A stretch of DNA of 64,000 bases from Flavobacteriales bacterium (GCA_016715995.1 JADJXF010000024.1:5290-69289); one strand, 5' to 3'; shown: positions 1-10,681, counted from the stretch's first letter. Numbers and translations are program-made. The notes: a model not told the origin generated them from the sequence alone.

Positions 1-144
1 GCACGTAGTTGGTCGCCCAAGGAGCGCATCATCACCGTGTGCGCGAAGGGTGGCGGGCGCAGTGCACAGGCCGCGCAGGTTTTGCGCGACATGGGTTTCG
101 GGCGGACGTGGTGGTTGTGCGGAGGGACGGTGGGGTGGCGGTGA
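1..144 (+). CDS. Rhodanese-like sulfurtransferase, C-terminal part (cut by window edge)
   Basis: This open frame enters from the left edge and stops at TGA 142-144, giving about 47 residues. It contains VTVCAKGGGRSAQAA (active-site loop with the catalytic Cys) and ends in a WWLCGGTVGW segment, which is the usual last strand and helix of a single-domain rhodanese. The family transfers sulfane sulfur, with the Cys carrying a persulfide. The 5' part lies outside the window, so length and start are unknown. Closely related but broken copies of the same 3' end occur at 2032-2109 and 4112-4373, so this appears to be the intact member of a small locally duplicated set. Confidence 0.75.
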   Translation, partial: ARSWSPKERIITVCAKGGGRSAQAAQVLRDMGFGRTWWLCGGTVGWR

Positions 145-272
145 GCTAATAACCCAACCCAGCACCCGCATCAACTTATTCAAGAGAACCAATGGTCGGC
201 CATCAACCGCCCAGCCAGAAATGACCGATCGACCAGCTCAGGCCGGCTTGATGTTCAGGCAATCCGGGAAGC

Positions 273-813
273 TCAGCTACCGACAAGGTCCTTTCGCAGG
301 AGCGCACAGTGATGGTTGCTATTTCGGTCACCGCGGTAATGCGCGCAAGTCCAGCACATGCGTTGAACTTGAACCTCACCACTGCTGAGCAACGACTCGA
401 GCAGGCGCATCAACGCCAGCAACAACATCTCACGTTCGCGAAGGGGCAAGGTTGCAAGCGCCTCGGTGAAGGGACCACCTTCCGGCATCCATCGCTTGCC
501 GGCCGCCGTAACTCGAAGCGCATGGCTGCGTCCATCCTGCATCGGTCAGCGCAAGAGGCCGCGATCCACAAGGAGTCGCCACACTATCACTGACCGTTGG
601 CCGTGTTACTTGCAGCTCTTCCGCCAGGCGCGCTACGCCCACCGATTCACCGGGGTGCTCGGAGACAAATCCCAAGATCCGGATCTGCAAGGGGCTCAAC
701 CCGGCACTTGTGGCCTGCCGCCAGCGAAGAGCACGTGACACCTCTGCGATGCGCTCCAACAGGCGGGCCAGATGGGCGTTCAATATGGCGTCATTGTGTG
801 TCGGCTTGGCCAT
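273..813 (-). pseudogene. MarR-family regulator, broken by a frameshift and a stop
   Basis: The N-terminal frame from ATG 813 encodes a winged helix-turn-helix (GLSPLQIRILGFV, then LQVTRPTVSDSV as recognition helix). Just after SDSV the reading frame is lost. One base over, the sequence continues with RLLVDRGLLR, a TGA stop, then DGRSHALRVTAAG (the wing), followed by a helical part and a Cys/His tail (CWTCAHY...HHCALL) to the stop at 273. Related MarR proteins with such a Cys-rich tail are usually about 150-160 residues, which matches the sum of both frames. One indel plus a separate nonsense codon argues for true decay rather than one sequencing error. The gene lies downstream of the globin gene in the same direction. 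Confidence 0.75.
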
Positions 814-836
814 GGCGGAAAGGTATCACACGCAAA

Positions 837-863
837 GGGACCCGGCACGAACGGCCGGGTCCC
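837..863 (-). terminator. Perfect 10-bp hairpin after the globin gene
   Basis: gggacccggc and gccgggtccc form a perfect inverted repeat around a 7-nt loop, 21 bp past the stop of the minus-strand globin gene and before the MarR pseudogene. The T-rich tail on the minus strand is short (tcccttt), so the strength of termination is uncertain. Confidence 0.6.
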
Positions 864-883
864 CTTGCATCGCTCCGATCCAA

Positions 884-1564
884 TTAGAACTCGCCCTTGT
901 TCACGTAAGGCTGGCACCAGAGGGTGGCCGTCATGGTCACTGCTTTGAACCAGGCGGCGTGCATCATCTCCACCTCCTCCGCGCTGTGACCCTTATTGGC
1001 CAGGAAATCCTTGATGGTGGCGGTGATGGGGAAGATGAAGCCGACCAGGTACCGCATGTGGATGATGGGTTCGGCCTGCACGCCGTCGGTGGCGTTCTTC
1101 TTGGTGCTGTGGTGACGCAGGGCGATCTCGTACTGGTAGTTGAGCCAGTCCTGATCATAGGGCCGGTTGCAGAGGTCAATGATCCACTGGCCGAATCGGG
1201 CGCGCACAGCGGTCAGGTATTCCATGTCAGGCTGGCCATTGTGCGAGAAGTAGTGCACCAGATGTGGATGGCTACCCACATAGCCGTACCACAGGTCGAG
1301 TACGGCGTCCGTCTGGTCCTTCAGCACTTCGCCTGCCATGCGCAGGTATCTCTCATCCTCAGGCCCGAAAAGCACGGTGGCCTTCAAATCGTCAAGGTCC
1401 TTCATGGTGAACGGCGAAGCGCCCACCTTTCCATACGTGTATCCTTTGGGTGTTTCCATGGTCGTTGAGGGTGAGGTTTGTTCCGATGAAGTGGTCTTCG
1501 TTCGCTGGGCGAGCACGGGAACCGTGGTCAGGCCCATGGTGATGATGATGGCGCTTCTTCTCAT
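884..1564 (-). CDS. Protoglobin-domain protein with a probable export signal
   Basis: 226 residues from ATG 1564. Residues about 40-226 match the bacterial protoglobin-type globin family: the GYTYG start, a RYLRMAGEVL helix, an FGQWIIDL...YQYEIALRHH segment with the likely haem-ligand His region, a KKN.TDGV.A.P.IHMRYL block and the conserved end WCQPYVNKGEF. Family members are haem proteins that bind O2, NO or CO and are usually about 190 residues and cytoplasmic. Here MRRSAIIITMGLTTVPVLAQ plus a Ser/Thr-rich linker precede the domain and look like a signal peptide. An alternative start is ATG 1459 (METPKGYTYG), which would remove this extension. The haem ligand was not verified by alignment. 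The gene stands alone, followed by a hairpin and a MarR pseudogene. Confidence 0.8.
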   Translation of the reverse strand: MRRSAIIITMGLTTVPVLAQRTKTTSSEQTSPSTTMETPKGYTYGKVGASPFTMKDLDDLKATVLFGPEDERYLRMAGEVLKDQTDAVLDLWYGYVGSHPHLVHYFSHNGQPDMEYLTAVRARFGQWIIDLCNRPYDQDWLNYQYEIALRHHSTKKNATDGVQAEPIIHMRYLVGFIFPITATIKDFLANKGHSAEEVEMMHAAWFKAVTMTATLWCQPYVNKGEF

Positions 1565-1738
1565 TGGAGTCAAGGGTTTAGGAGTGTCGTTCAGAAGGGA
1601 TCGCGATCCTTCGGGGGCCAATATAGTTAGGTTTCCTTACTTTTGTACTCAGGGATCTCTAAAGCCATGGTAAATCTCCTCACCCTCCTGTCGGCCCTCC
1701 GGACCGGGATGGCCGTGCAAGCCCAACAACACATCAAC

Positions 1739-2023
1739 ATGAACGAGCACATGACAGCGGCCGCAGTGGCCGTATGGGACACCTTTGTCACCCGCAAGGA
1801 TGGCCGGGTGATGCACTTCGACATCATCGCACCGAGCGGCCAGCGAGACATAGCCGTGATCCATCGATACGGTCGTGCCTACCTTGAGCGCAAGGGAGAG
1901 AATAGTCAGTCACTCACAGCGAAGGAGTGCCGTTTCTGCCACGTGCGCACTTTGCAGCCCAAGTGGGAGGCCGACATCCGGCGCCAGGGCTATTTCATCC
2001 TGGAGATGGAGAATTGTGACTGA
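1739..2023 (+). CDS. DUF2024 family protein
   Basis: About 94 residues. It contains AVWDTFVTRKDGRVMHFDII, the YGRAYLERKG segment, the family's most typical block LTAKECRFCHV, and the end GYFILEMENCD. DUF2024 proteins are small, common in Bacteroidota and of unknown function. The CRFCH motif resembles a c-type haem motif only by chance: there is no signal peptide and the family is cytoplasmic. The start may be ATG 1739 (MNEHMTA) or ATG 1751 (MTAAAVAVWDT). The open frame extends further upstream to 1643, but that part does not resemble the family. A decayed rhodanese end follows the stop directly. Confidence 0.8.
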   Translation: MNEHMTAAAVAVWDTFVTRKDGRVMHFDIIAPSGQRDIAVIHRYGRAYLERKGENSQSLTAKECRFCHVRTLQPKWEADIRRQGYFILEMENCD

Positions 2024-2031
2024 GCCTACCT

Positions 2032-2109
2032 GGCGCCCGGGCTGCGCAGGTCCTGCGAGATCTGGGCTTCGGACGTACGTGGTGGTTGTGCGGAGGGACG
2101 GTGGGGTGA
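2032..2109 (+). pseudogene. Rhodanese 3'-end remnant
   Basis: In one frame this reads GARAAQVLRDLGFGRTWW then LCGGTVG and a TGA in place of the final Trp codon. It matches the last 26 codons of the rhodanese at 1-144. No rhodanese N-terminal half is present: the segment begins about 8 bp after the DUF2024 stop. It is a short duplicated fragment and probably not expressed as a functional protein. Confidence 0.7.
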
Positions 2110-2122
2110 CGGTGAAGTGTCT

Positions 2123-3856
2123 TTACTCAACAACCAACCTGCCTGTCAACCGCCCATGTGTATGATCGAGCATAACATGGTAAAGGCCCGGCGTCCATGC
2201 ACCAACATCGAACAGCATGCGATCTTTTTGACCGCTTGGCGAATGTTCATGGATGATCTGACCATTGGTATCGAAAACCTTGATCTGTGTCACCAGAAGC
2301 ATCGAAGGCCATTGGATCGTGGTCCTGTCTGTTGATGGGTTCGGGTACACGAGCGGCAGTTTGACCCTGGGCTCCAAAACGCCCACCGCAGTGGGTAGTC
2401 CGGTCACATCAATGCAACTGAGGAAAGCATCATTGAAGTCCGCGCCGGTGTACGTAGCCACTCCACCGGTCACGTCCAGATCGCCGGTGCCGCGAAAGAA
2501 ACTGCCAAAGCAGAGTTGTTCAGCGTGATACCCCAAGTGGGGAGCACCATCGGCCAAAGGATGGTCTCCCCCATACGCACCGTGCCACAGGTAGGTGCCA
2601 TCGAGGGTGAAGGCGGCAATGAAAGAATCGGTGGTTCCGGCCGTACTACTTACGATGATGGAAGGCCCAGCGCTGTTCAACTCCGATCCATCACCGTAGC
2701 TGCCGCCCACCCACACCCGACCTTGATCATCCACGATGACATCGGTACAGCTATCGTGACTGATGGGCGCTCCGAAACGCTTCTCCCAGATCAGTTCCAG
2801 ATCCGCACTGAACTTCAGCAAGAAACCGTCGGTAAAGGTCGACGACGCGTCAAGCGTGACGCTGTTCCCGGGGTAGTCGCTGAAGTCCGAGATGAACACG
2901 CCGCATGCGTACACATCGCCATTCGCATCCGTTGCCAAGCGCCGCGGTCGATTGTCCCAGTACCCAAAGTCGGTATCGTTCCCACGCACGAAGTGATGGG
3001 CTGCCAGATCACCATTGGCCTCGAAAGCCAGAAAGGCCATGACATCGGCCGCAGCCAGCCCGCCTTCCAGCGGATCCAGGGTGCCCGGACCAGGATCAAA
3101 GTCGTAAGTGCCCGGTGTGATCACCTCGGCACCACCCCCCACGATCACACGGCCCGAGTTCACGTCCACGCCGAAATACAACTCGAGCGCGGGGAGCCGA
3201 TGGACCCATACGACCGCGCCGGTCAGATCGTATCGTCCGATCCACGTGCCGCTGGAAAGAGAGCTAACGCCAGTGCCCGGGTCGGCATCCATCGTGTCGA
3301 AATTCTGGCCACTCAGGTACACCGACCCGTTGCCATCCGCTTCCAGTTGGTAAGGGAACTGGCGCCCCACTCCACCTATCTGGCCTACCCACAACAGGTT
3401 GCCATCGGCATCCAAGCGTAGCCAGTAAACATCCCAATCGTCGATGCTGGTCAGATCCGTTACGCCCGATCCGGGATCCGCATCCATAGTGCCCCCGAAG
3501 CGGCCTACCACATGGATATGACCGTTCTCATCCACAGCCACTTCACTCGCGCTGACCAGGTCCGTGCTGGTGACAGCCGCCCCCCAGAGCAACGCTCCCG
3601 TTGCATCGTAACGCGCCATGAAGCCACCTGTGGTGCTTGGGGGCACACTGACGATGGACGTTCCGGGCCCGGGATCCAGGTCCATCGTCTCACTGAAACC
3701 GCCGACCACCACCACGCTCCCATCGAGCATCACAGCTATGTCCGTGACCCCGTCCATGCCAGGCCCGGGCAGGTGGGCGATGAAGCTGGGTTGAGCGAAA
3801 GCACAGGCCGACGATAGCAAAGCGACCCATGCTTGTATGTGTAAGCGTGTTGTCAT
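2123..3856 (-). CDS. Secreted SBBP-like repeat protein with T9SS C-terminal sorting domain
   Basis: 577 residues from ATG 3856, chosen because it begins the signal peptide MTTRLHIQAWVALLSSACAFA. The middle holds repeated units of about 50-60 residues with patterns such as GSVVVVGGFSETMDLDPGPG and FMARYDATGALLW, typical of SBBP / delta-60 beta-propeller repeats with an FDPGPG-like motif. The last ~80 residues (YPNPSTDRTTIQW ... GLYHVMLDHTHGRLTGRLVVE) form a type A T9SS sorting domain, cleaved at the cell surface in Bacteroidota. Expected location: outer surface or medium. The substrate or role is unknown. Related paralogues lie at 56.1 and 58.3 kb. Confidence 0.85.
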   Translation of the reverse strand: MTTRLHIQAWVALLSSACAFAQPSFIAHLPGPGMDGVTDIAVMLDGSVVVVGGFSETMDLDPGPGTSIVSVPPSTTGGFMARYDATGALLWGAAVTSTDLVSASEVAVDENGHIHVVGRFGGTMDADPGSGVTDLTSIDDWDVYWLRLDADGNLLWVGQIGGVGRQFPYQLEADGNGSVYLSGQNFDTMDADPGTGVSSLSSGTWIGRYDLTGAVVWVHRLPALELYFGVDVNSGRVIVGGGAEVITPGTYDFDPGPGTLDPLEGGLAAADVMAFLAFEANGDLAAHHFVRGNDTDFGYWDNRPRRLATDANGDVYACGVFISDFSDYPGNSVTLDASSTFTDGFLLKFSADLELIWEKRFGAPISHDSCTDVIVDDQGRVWVGGSYGDGSELNSAGPSIIVSSTAGTTDSFIAAFTLDGTYLWHGAYGGDHPLADGAPHLGYHAEQLCFGSFFRGTGDLDVTGGVATYTGADFNDAFLSCIDVTGLPTAVGVLEPRVKLPLVYPNPSTDRTTIQWPSMLLVTQIKVFDTNGQIIHEHSPSGQKDRMLFDVGAWTPGLYHVMLDHTHGRLTGRLVVE

Positions 3857-4111
3857 GGATAAGCACATGAAGCAACGAAGGTGCGACACGGACCCAGAAA
3901 GGCGAATCTGGAGCGGATGAATGGGATGTTGGCAAGAATGGCTCGTGTGAAGATATGATCTATCGTCACATCATTCTCCATCGACCATACCATACGGAGA
4001 TAACGGAATATCAGTGCATTGGATCCCGGAGATCGCGCGGTATGGTGCGGTCACACATCAAGGTGTGGTTAGGCAAACCCAGCCAGCCTACCTAACGAAC
4101 GTAAGTGATTA
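3857..4111. other. Intergenic, no gene seen
   Basis: This 255-bp stretch lies between the SBBP protein start and the rhodanese pseudogene. It is AT-richer than its surroundings around 3950-4020. No ORF with family similarity and no strong hairpin was seen. It presumably contains the promoter of the minus-strand SBBP gene. Confidence 0.4.
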
Positions 4112-4373
4112 GAGCTGGAAGACCTGAAGCCGCCGCTGAACACTCCCGGTGTGCGCGTGGCGGATGTGCGCTGCCCGGAAGAGATCGCCAACGGACACCT
4201 TCCCGCCGCTCGATGGGCTGCTGGAACACGCGCGCTCATGGAGCCGGAAACAGCGCATTGTCAAGGTCTGCGCCTAAGGCGGTGGGCGCAGCGCGCAAGC
4301 GGCACAAGCGCTGCGCGATCTGGGTTTCGGACGTACGTGGTGGTTGTGCGGGGGAACGTTGGGTTGGCGTTGA
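4112..4373 (+). pseudogene. Rhodanese pseudogene (near full length, frameshift and stop)
   Basis: The first frame reads ELEDLKPPLNTPGVRVADVR then CPEEIANGHLP, the usual N-terminal strand and CPEE(y)..GHIP motif of a single-domain rhodanese. After a frameshift near 4200-4210 the next frame reads ARSWSRKQRIVKVCA, a TAA stop where the intact copy has Lys, then GGGRSAQAAQALRDLGFG and LCGGTLGW to TGA 4371-4373. No start codon is in place (stops at 4103-4108). It ends convergently with copA. The C-terminal half is very close to the gene at 1-144. Confidence 0.8.
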
Positions 4374-4419
4374 GCCTTCGCCTATACCCGGATGATCAGG
4401 GTGAGGTTCGGACTGTAAA

Positions 4420-6738
<2,319 letters not shown>

Positions 6739-6820
6739 GGCATTCGTGTTTGACGGTACAAAGCACGTGTGACACGGCGCCGAAGCTCTTACATCCTCGC
6801 CGATAAGCGTTACATCGTCT

Positions 6821-7396
6821 TCAGCCTACGTGGTCCAAGGGCAGCCGGGCACCCCCGATCGCCTTGAACGCGGTGGGCGTCATGCCGGTGAACTTCTTGA
6901 ATTGTGTGCTCAGGTGCGCCACGCTGCTGAAGCCCGTGCGGTCGGCGATCTCGCTGATGGTGAGCTCATCGTACTTGATCAGCTCCTTCACCCGCTCCAT
7001 GCGCTGTAGGAGGAAGAACTGCTCGATGGTGATGCCCTCCACCTGGGTGAACAGCGTGCTGAGGCCGGAGTACTCCTTGTGCAACGCATCGCTCAGGTGA
7101 TCGGCCAGCTTCACGCGCCCTTCGCTTCCATCGCTGTGGTGCACAAGCTTCACGATAGCGGCCTTGATGCGGGCGATGGTCACCGCCTCGCGGTTGTCCA
7201 CGAGGTCGAAGCCCTCCTTCTGCAATACCACACGCAAGGCCTCGCGCTCGCTGTCCGGCACCGCGCGCTGCAGTTCAACCTCCCCCAGCTCGATGCGCTG
7301 CACCGGCAGGCCCTGCGCCCCGAGCACGCGTGCAACAGCAGTACGACAGCGGTCGCACACCATGTTGCGGATGGTCAGGTGGTGGGATGTGGCCAT
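6821..7396 (-). CDS. AraC-family regulator with N-terminal HMA-like domain
   Basis: 191 residues from ATG 7396; the frame upstream lacks family likeness. Residues 1-70 (LTIRNMVCDRCRTAVARVL ...) look like a heavy-metal-associated fold with CxxC (MVCDRC). Residues about 85-185 are an AraC-type double helix-turn-helix: the first HTH near ELTISEIADRTGFSSVAHLS and the signature F.KFTGMTPTAF. The pairing of a metal-binding CxxC domain with an AraC DNA-binding domain upstream of copA suggests a copper-sensing activator (inference). Proteins of this layout are known next to copper genes in Bacteroidota but are less studied than CueR or CsoR. Confidence 0.85.
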   Translation of the reverse strand: MATSHHLTIRNMVCDRCRTAVARVLGAQGLPVQRIELGEVELQRAVPDSEREALRVVLQKEGFDLVDNREAVTIARIKAAIVKLVHHSDGSEGRVKLADHLSDALHKEYSGLSTLFTQVEGITIEQFFLLQRMERVKELIKYDELTISEIADRTGFSSVAHLSTQFKKFTGMTPTAFKAIGGARLPLDHVG

Positions 7397-7510
7397 CGGT
7401 ATTGCAATTCGGCTACAAAGTTGCGTGTTCGATCGCGACCACACCTACGAGCACCGCTCCATTTCCCGAAAGTAGGGCGGTAACTTCGGTGTGTTCTGAT
7501 ATCACCGAGT

Positions 7511-7975
7511 ATGGATCCCCGAACCACTTCCCTCCTCACCCTCTACACCGAAGGCCGCACGCGCTTCACCAAGGTGCTCGACACGCTCACCGCGGCCGAT
7601 CTGCCGAAAAAGCTTGCGCCCTCACCCAACAGCGCCGGTTTCCTAGTGCGGCACATCGGCGATGTCGAACTGCTCTTCGCGAAGAACGTGTTCGGACATA
7701 CTGATGTACAGGTGCGCGCCAGCACCGTGGCCAAGGGTTATGATACCGGCGAGTGGACGGACCTTGCTGCGCTGAAAGCCTACGTGCAGGAGAGCGCCGA
7801 AACCCTGCGTCGTGCAATTGAAGCCACCAGCGACGCCGACTGGGACACCGTGATCGAAACGAAGGAGTTCGGGAAGAAGACCAAGGCCGAGGCACTGGGA
7901 CGGATCGTCACGCACACCGCCTACCATGCAGGGCAGATCGGGATGGTGGTGAAATATGGGGAGTGGGCATCTTGA
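7511..7975 (+). CDS. DinB-family protein
   Basis: 154 residues. The DinB/YfiT-like four-helix fold is indicated by LVRHIGDVELLFAKNVFG (first metal-site His) and the C-terminal HTAYHAGQIGMV motif, which supplies two more His residues of the usual three-His metal site. Family members are often thiol-dependent transferases, but specific substrates cannot be read from sequence. It is divergent from the copper regulator gene, with 114 bp between starts. The gene is intact and of normal length. Confidence 0.85.
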   Translation: MDPRTTSLLTLYTEGRTRFTKVLDTLTAADLPKKLAPSPNSAGFLVRHIGDVELLFAKNVFGHTDVQVRASTVAKGYDTGEWTDLAALKAYVQESAETLRRAIEATSDADWDTVIETKEFGKKTKAEALGRIVTHTAYHAGQIGMVVKYGEWAS

Positions 7976-8066
7976 CCATTTTGCGTAGCGCACCCCATTC
8001 GGAGAAATCTGAAACACCAGGGACGCTTATCTTCATGACCGACGAACGACACGACGAAGCCCATCC

Positions 8067-8960
8067 ATGCCAACCGACTATTACCAAGTGCTCGGACTTG
8101 CCCGCACGGCCACGGCGGACGAGATCAAGCAGGCCTATCGGAAACTGGCGCGCAAGCACCACCCCGACCTGAACCCGAACAACGTCGAAGCAAAGAAGAA
8201 GTTCCAGGAGATCAACGAGGCGAACGAAGTGCTCAGCGATCCGGAGAGCCGGAAGAAGTACGATCAGTACGGCGCCCAGTGGAAACATGCCGAGCAGTTC
8301 GAGCAAGCCAGGCGTGAGCAAGGAGCGCGGCAGGGCAGCGGCGGGCAAGGCGGTGCTCCCTTTGGTGGAGGTGCGATGGATGAGGAGGACTTGTTCAGCT
8401 CCATGTTCGGAGGTGGCCGCGGAAGGCAGGTGAAGTTCCGCGGGCAGGACTACCAGACCGAACTGCGGTTGGACATGGAGGCGGCCTATCGCACCCACAA
8501 ACAAACGCTCAACGTCAATGGCAAACCGATCCGCATCACGGTGCCTGCGGGTGTGGAGAACGAACAGACCATCCGCATCCCCGGCCAAGGCGGTCCCGGT
8601 GTGAACGGCGGACCGAACGGCGACCTCTACATCACCTTCATGGTTGCACCACATCCGCGCTTCAAGCGCGTGGGCAAGGATCTCTTCATCTCGCAGGACC
8701 TCGACCTGCCCACGGCCATGCTGGGTGGCGAGATCACCGTGGAGACGATGGACGGCAAAGTGAAACTGAAGGTCGCGCCAGAAACGCAGAACGGCACCAA
8801 GGTGAAGCTGAAAGGCAAGGGCTTCCCGGTGTACAAGCAGGAAGGACAGTTCGGCGACCTCTATGTGACCTACAACGTGAAGTTGCCCACCGGACTCAGC
8901 GAGCGCGAACAGGAACTCTTCCGTGAACTGGCCGCCATCCGAAACACCGCTTCCGCATGA
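8067..8960 (+). CDS. cbpA: DnaJ-class co-chaperone CbpA
   Basis: 297 residues. The J-domain spans 1-70 with YYQVLGL at the start and the HPD motif at 32-34 (KHHPDLNP), which stimulates DnaK ATPase. A Gly-rich stretch (GQGGAPFGGG) follows, then two C-terminal substrate-binding beta-domains (VPAGVENEQTIRIPGQGG; LDLPTAMLGGEITV). There is no Cys-rich zinc domain, which separates CbpA from DnaJ. The stop overlaps the start of cbpM (ATGA), the classic cbpAM arrangement. Confidence 0.93.
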   Translation: MPTDYYQVLGLARTATADEIKQAYRKLARKHHPDLNPNNVEAKKKFQEINEANEVLSDPESRKKYDQYGAQWKHAEQFEQARREQGARQGSGGQGGAPFGGGAMDEEDLFSSMFGGGRGRQVKFRGQDYQTELRLDMEAAYRTHKQTLNVNGKPIRITVPAGVENEQTIRIPGQGGPGVNGGPNGDLYITFMVAPHPRFKRVGKDLFISQDLDLPTAMLGGEITVETMDGKVKLKVAPETQNGTKVKLKGKGFPVYKQEGQFGDLYVTYNVKLPTGLSEREQELFRELAAIRNTASA

Positions 8961-9259
8961 CCACAGAACAACTGATCGCCGTCGAGGTCTTCGCCTCGCA
9001 TCAAGGGGTGGAGCCAGCATTCGTCCACGCACTGCACGAACGCGGGTTGATCCGCATCACCGTGGTGCATGAGCAGCAGTTCCTGGAACCCGATGAGCTG
9101 GCGCGTATCGAGCAGCTCGCACGCATGCACTACGACCTGGACATCAACCTCGAAGGACTGGAAGCCATCAGCCACTTATTGGATCGCATGGGAGCGGCAC
9201 AACAGGATCTGCGCGCCTTGCGCGAACGACTTCGCATCTACGAGGTGGACCAGCCATGA
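8957..9259 (+). CDS. cbpM: Chaperone modulator CbpM
   Basis: 100 residues. A small helical MerR-like fold (EVFASHQGVEPAFVHALHERGLI, then EPDELARIEQLARMHYDLDINLEGLEAISHLL) matches CbpM, which binds the CbpA J-domain and holds its activity down. Translation is coupled to cbpA by a 4-bp ATGA overlap, and the next gene starts in the same way at 9256. Confidence 0.9.
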   Translation: MTTEQLIAVEVFASHQGVEPAFVHALHERGLIRITVVHEQQFLEPDELARIEQLARMHYDLDINLEGLEAISHLLDRMGAAQQDLRALRERLRIYEVDQP

Positions 9260-9856
9260 CCGAAGGAACGCCCCCCAAGCAGGTCGAGGCGATTCATGCG
9301 GCAGCGGTTTCCGCACCCGTGGCGCGCGACGGCCGTCACCGCATCGAAATGAAGGTGCGCAACATCAGCGCCCTCTTCAACTCCTTGGATCCAGCGCCCT
9401 TCCGGGAGAAGGACCTGGACGCGGCGGCAGAAGCCTTCATTGTTGGCTGGGCGGAAGAGTACGCGGTGGGCACCTCGCTCAGCTTGCGCATCCATGTGCA
9501 GGAAGCCCCCACCGAAGAAGCCACGCCCATGGTGCGCGAGGCGGTCCACAACTATTTTCGCATACCGTGGAGGCATCGTGAAGATGGAGCTGCGACGGCT
9601 GATGAAACGGGGCCGGGTGAGCTTGCTCATCGGCATCGCATTCCTTTCCAGCTGCCTGTTGGTGAAGGCATACCTGCTGCCGGATACAGGAGGCCCAGCA
9701 ATGGAAGTGCTCCGCGAAAGCCTCGCCATTGCGGGCTGGGTAGCCATGTGGGAGCCGATGCAGATCTACTTGTACGGTTGGTGGCCCTTGCGTCGGCGTG
9801 GAAGGTTGTTCGCCAACCTCGGTCGTATGCCGGTGGAAGTGGTGGTCGCCAAGTGA
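9256..9856 (+). CDS. Conserved membrane protein of unknown function (frameshifted)
   Basis: The start ATG 9256 overlaps the cbpM stop. The first frame carries about 100 residues of a soluble domain (IEMKVRNISALFNSLDPAPF..KDLD..AEAFIVGWAEE). At the tttt run near 9556 the frame must shift by one base to continue as YRGGIVKMELRRLMKRGR, two membrane segments (SLLIGIAFLSSCLLVKAYLL; LAIAGWVAMWEPMQIYLYGWWPL) and the end at 9856. Rejoined, it is a ~200-residue protein of a recognisable conserved hypothetical family with a membrane C-terminal half. Because both halves remain well conserved and only one homopolymer indel separates them, a sequencing error is as likely as a true mutation. The role is unknown. 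Confidence 0.7.
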
Positions 9857-9934
9857 ACGCAGAAGACCGCGTTCACCGGCCCGTCGGGACCGGTACGGGT
9901 CGTCGCGCTGCCTCGACCGGTGTTCCCTTCGTGC

Positions 9935-10681
9935 TCACTGCGCCAGATACCCGCCATCCACGTTGTAGTAGGAGCCGGTGACGAAGGAGGCCTTTTCCGA
10001 AGCGAGCCACAGCACCAGTTCAGCGACTTCTAGCGCGGTGCCCAACCGTTGCATGGGGTGCATGGCCGCAATGCCGACCAATTGTTCCGGTGTCAGGTTC
10101 TTGTCGAGCAACGGAGTCTTGATGAAGCCTGGACCAACAGCGTTCACGCGGATGCCTTGCGTGGCGTACTCGCATGCGGCGGTCTCGGTCAGTCCGATCA
10201 CACCGTGCTTGGCGGAGACATACGCACCGCTCATGGGGAAGCCCACCTTGCCCAGGATCGAGGCCATGTTCACGATGGAGCCTCCGCGGTTCTTCAGCAT
10301 GGCCGGTATCTGATAGCGCATACCATAGAATACACCGCTGAGGTTAATGGCGATCACCTTGTCCCAGCCATCGATGGGATACTCGCCCGTTGGTGCAGCC
10401 GGACCGGCGATGCCCGCGTTGTTCACCGCGATATCCAGCCGACCGTATTGCTCTACCGCTTCATTGACTAGGCGCTCGCATTCATCGGGTTTGGAGACGT
10501 CCGTGCTCACGACCAGTCCTTTGCCGCCTTGCTTCTCGATCAGTCCGAGCACTCGATCCGCGCCGTCGGTATCCATGTCGGCCAGCACGACGCTTGCCCC
10601 GTTGGCGGCGAAGAGTTGGGCAACGGCTTCACCGATACCGGAGCCAGCGCCGGTCACCAACGCGATCTTGTTCTTGAGCAT
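9935..10681 (-). CDS. Short-chain dehydrogenase/reductase
   Basis: 248 residues from ATG 10681. It shows the classical SDR features: NAD(P) site VTGAGSGIGEAVAQLF, NNAGIAGPA, catalytic Ser region SIVNMASILG, YVSAKHG (Tyr-x-x-x-Lys) and the end GSYYNVDGGYLAQ. Asp in VVLADMDTDG after the second strand hints at NAD rather than NADP preference. The substrate cannot be assigned. The frame extends upstream to 10774 but without likeness to the family. Confidence 0.9.
   Translation of the reverse strand: MLKNKIALVTGAGSGIGEAVAQLFAANGASVVLADMDTDGADRVLGLIEKQGGKGLVVSTDVSKPDECERLVNEAVEQYGRLDIAVNNAGIAGPAAPTGEYPIDGWDKVIAINLSGVFYGMRYQIPAMLKNRGGSIVNMASILGKVGFPMSGAYVSAKHGVIGLTETAACEYATQGIRVNAVGPGFIKTPLLDKNLTPEQLVGIAAMHPMQRLGTALEVAELVLWLASEKASFVTGSYYNVDGGYLAQ

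Noticed and set aside
1638..1645. TACTTTTG, a match to the Bacteroidota -7 promoter element, upstream of DUF2024
   Set aside because: No TTG box was found at the expected -33 distance, and the start is nearly 95 bp away; too weak to list as a promoter.
1921..2000. CRFCH in the DUF2024 protein as a c-type haem site
   Set aside because: No export signal, and the motif is a conserved family feature of a cytoplasmic protein family.
2516..3421. 301-codon frame opposite the SBBP protein
   Set aside because: Antisense shadow of a high-GC gene; no domain, while the minus-strand frame has signal peptide, repeats and sorting domain.
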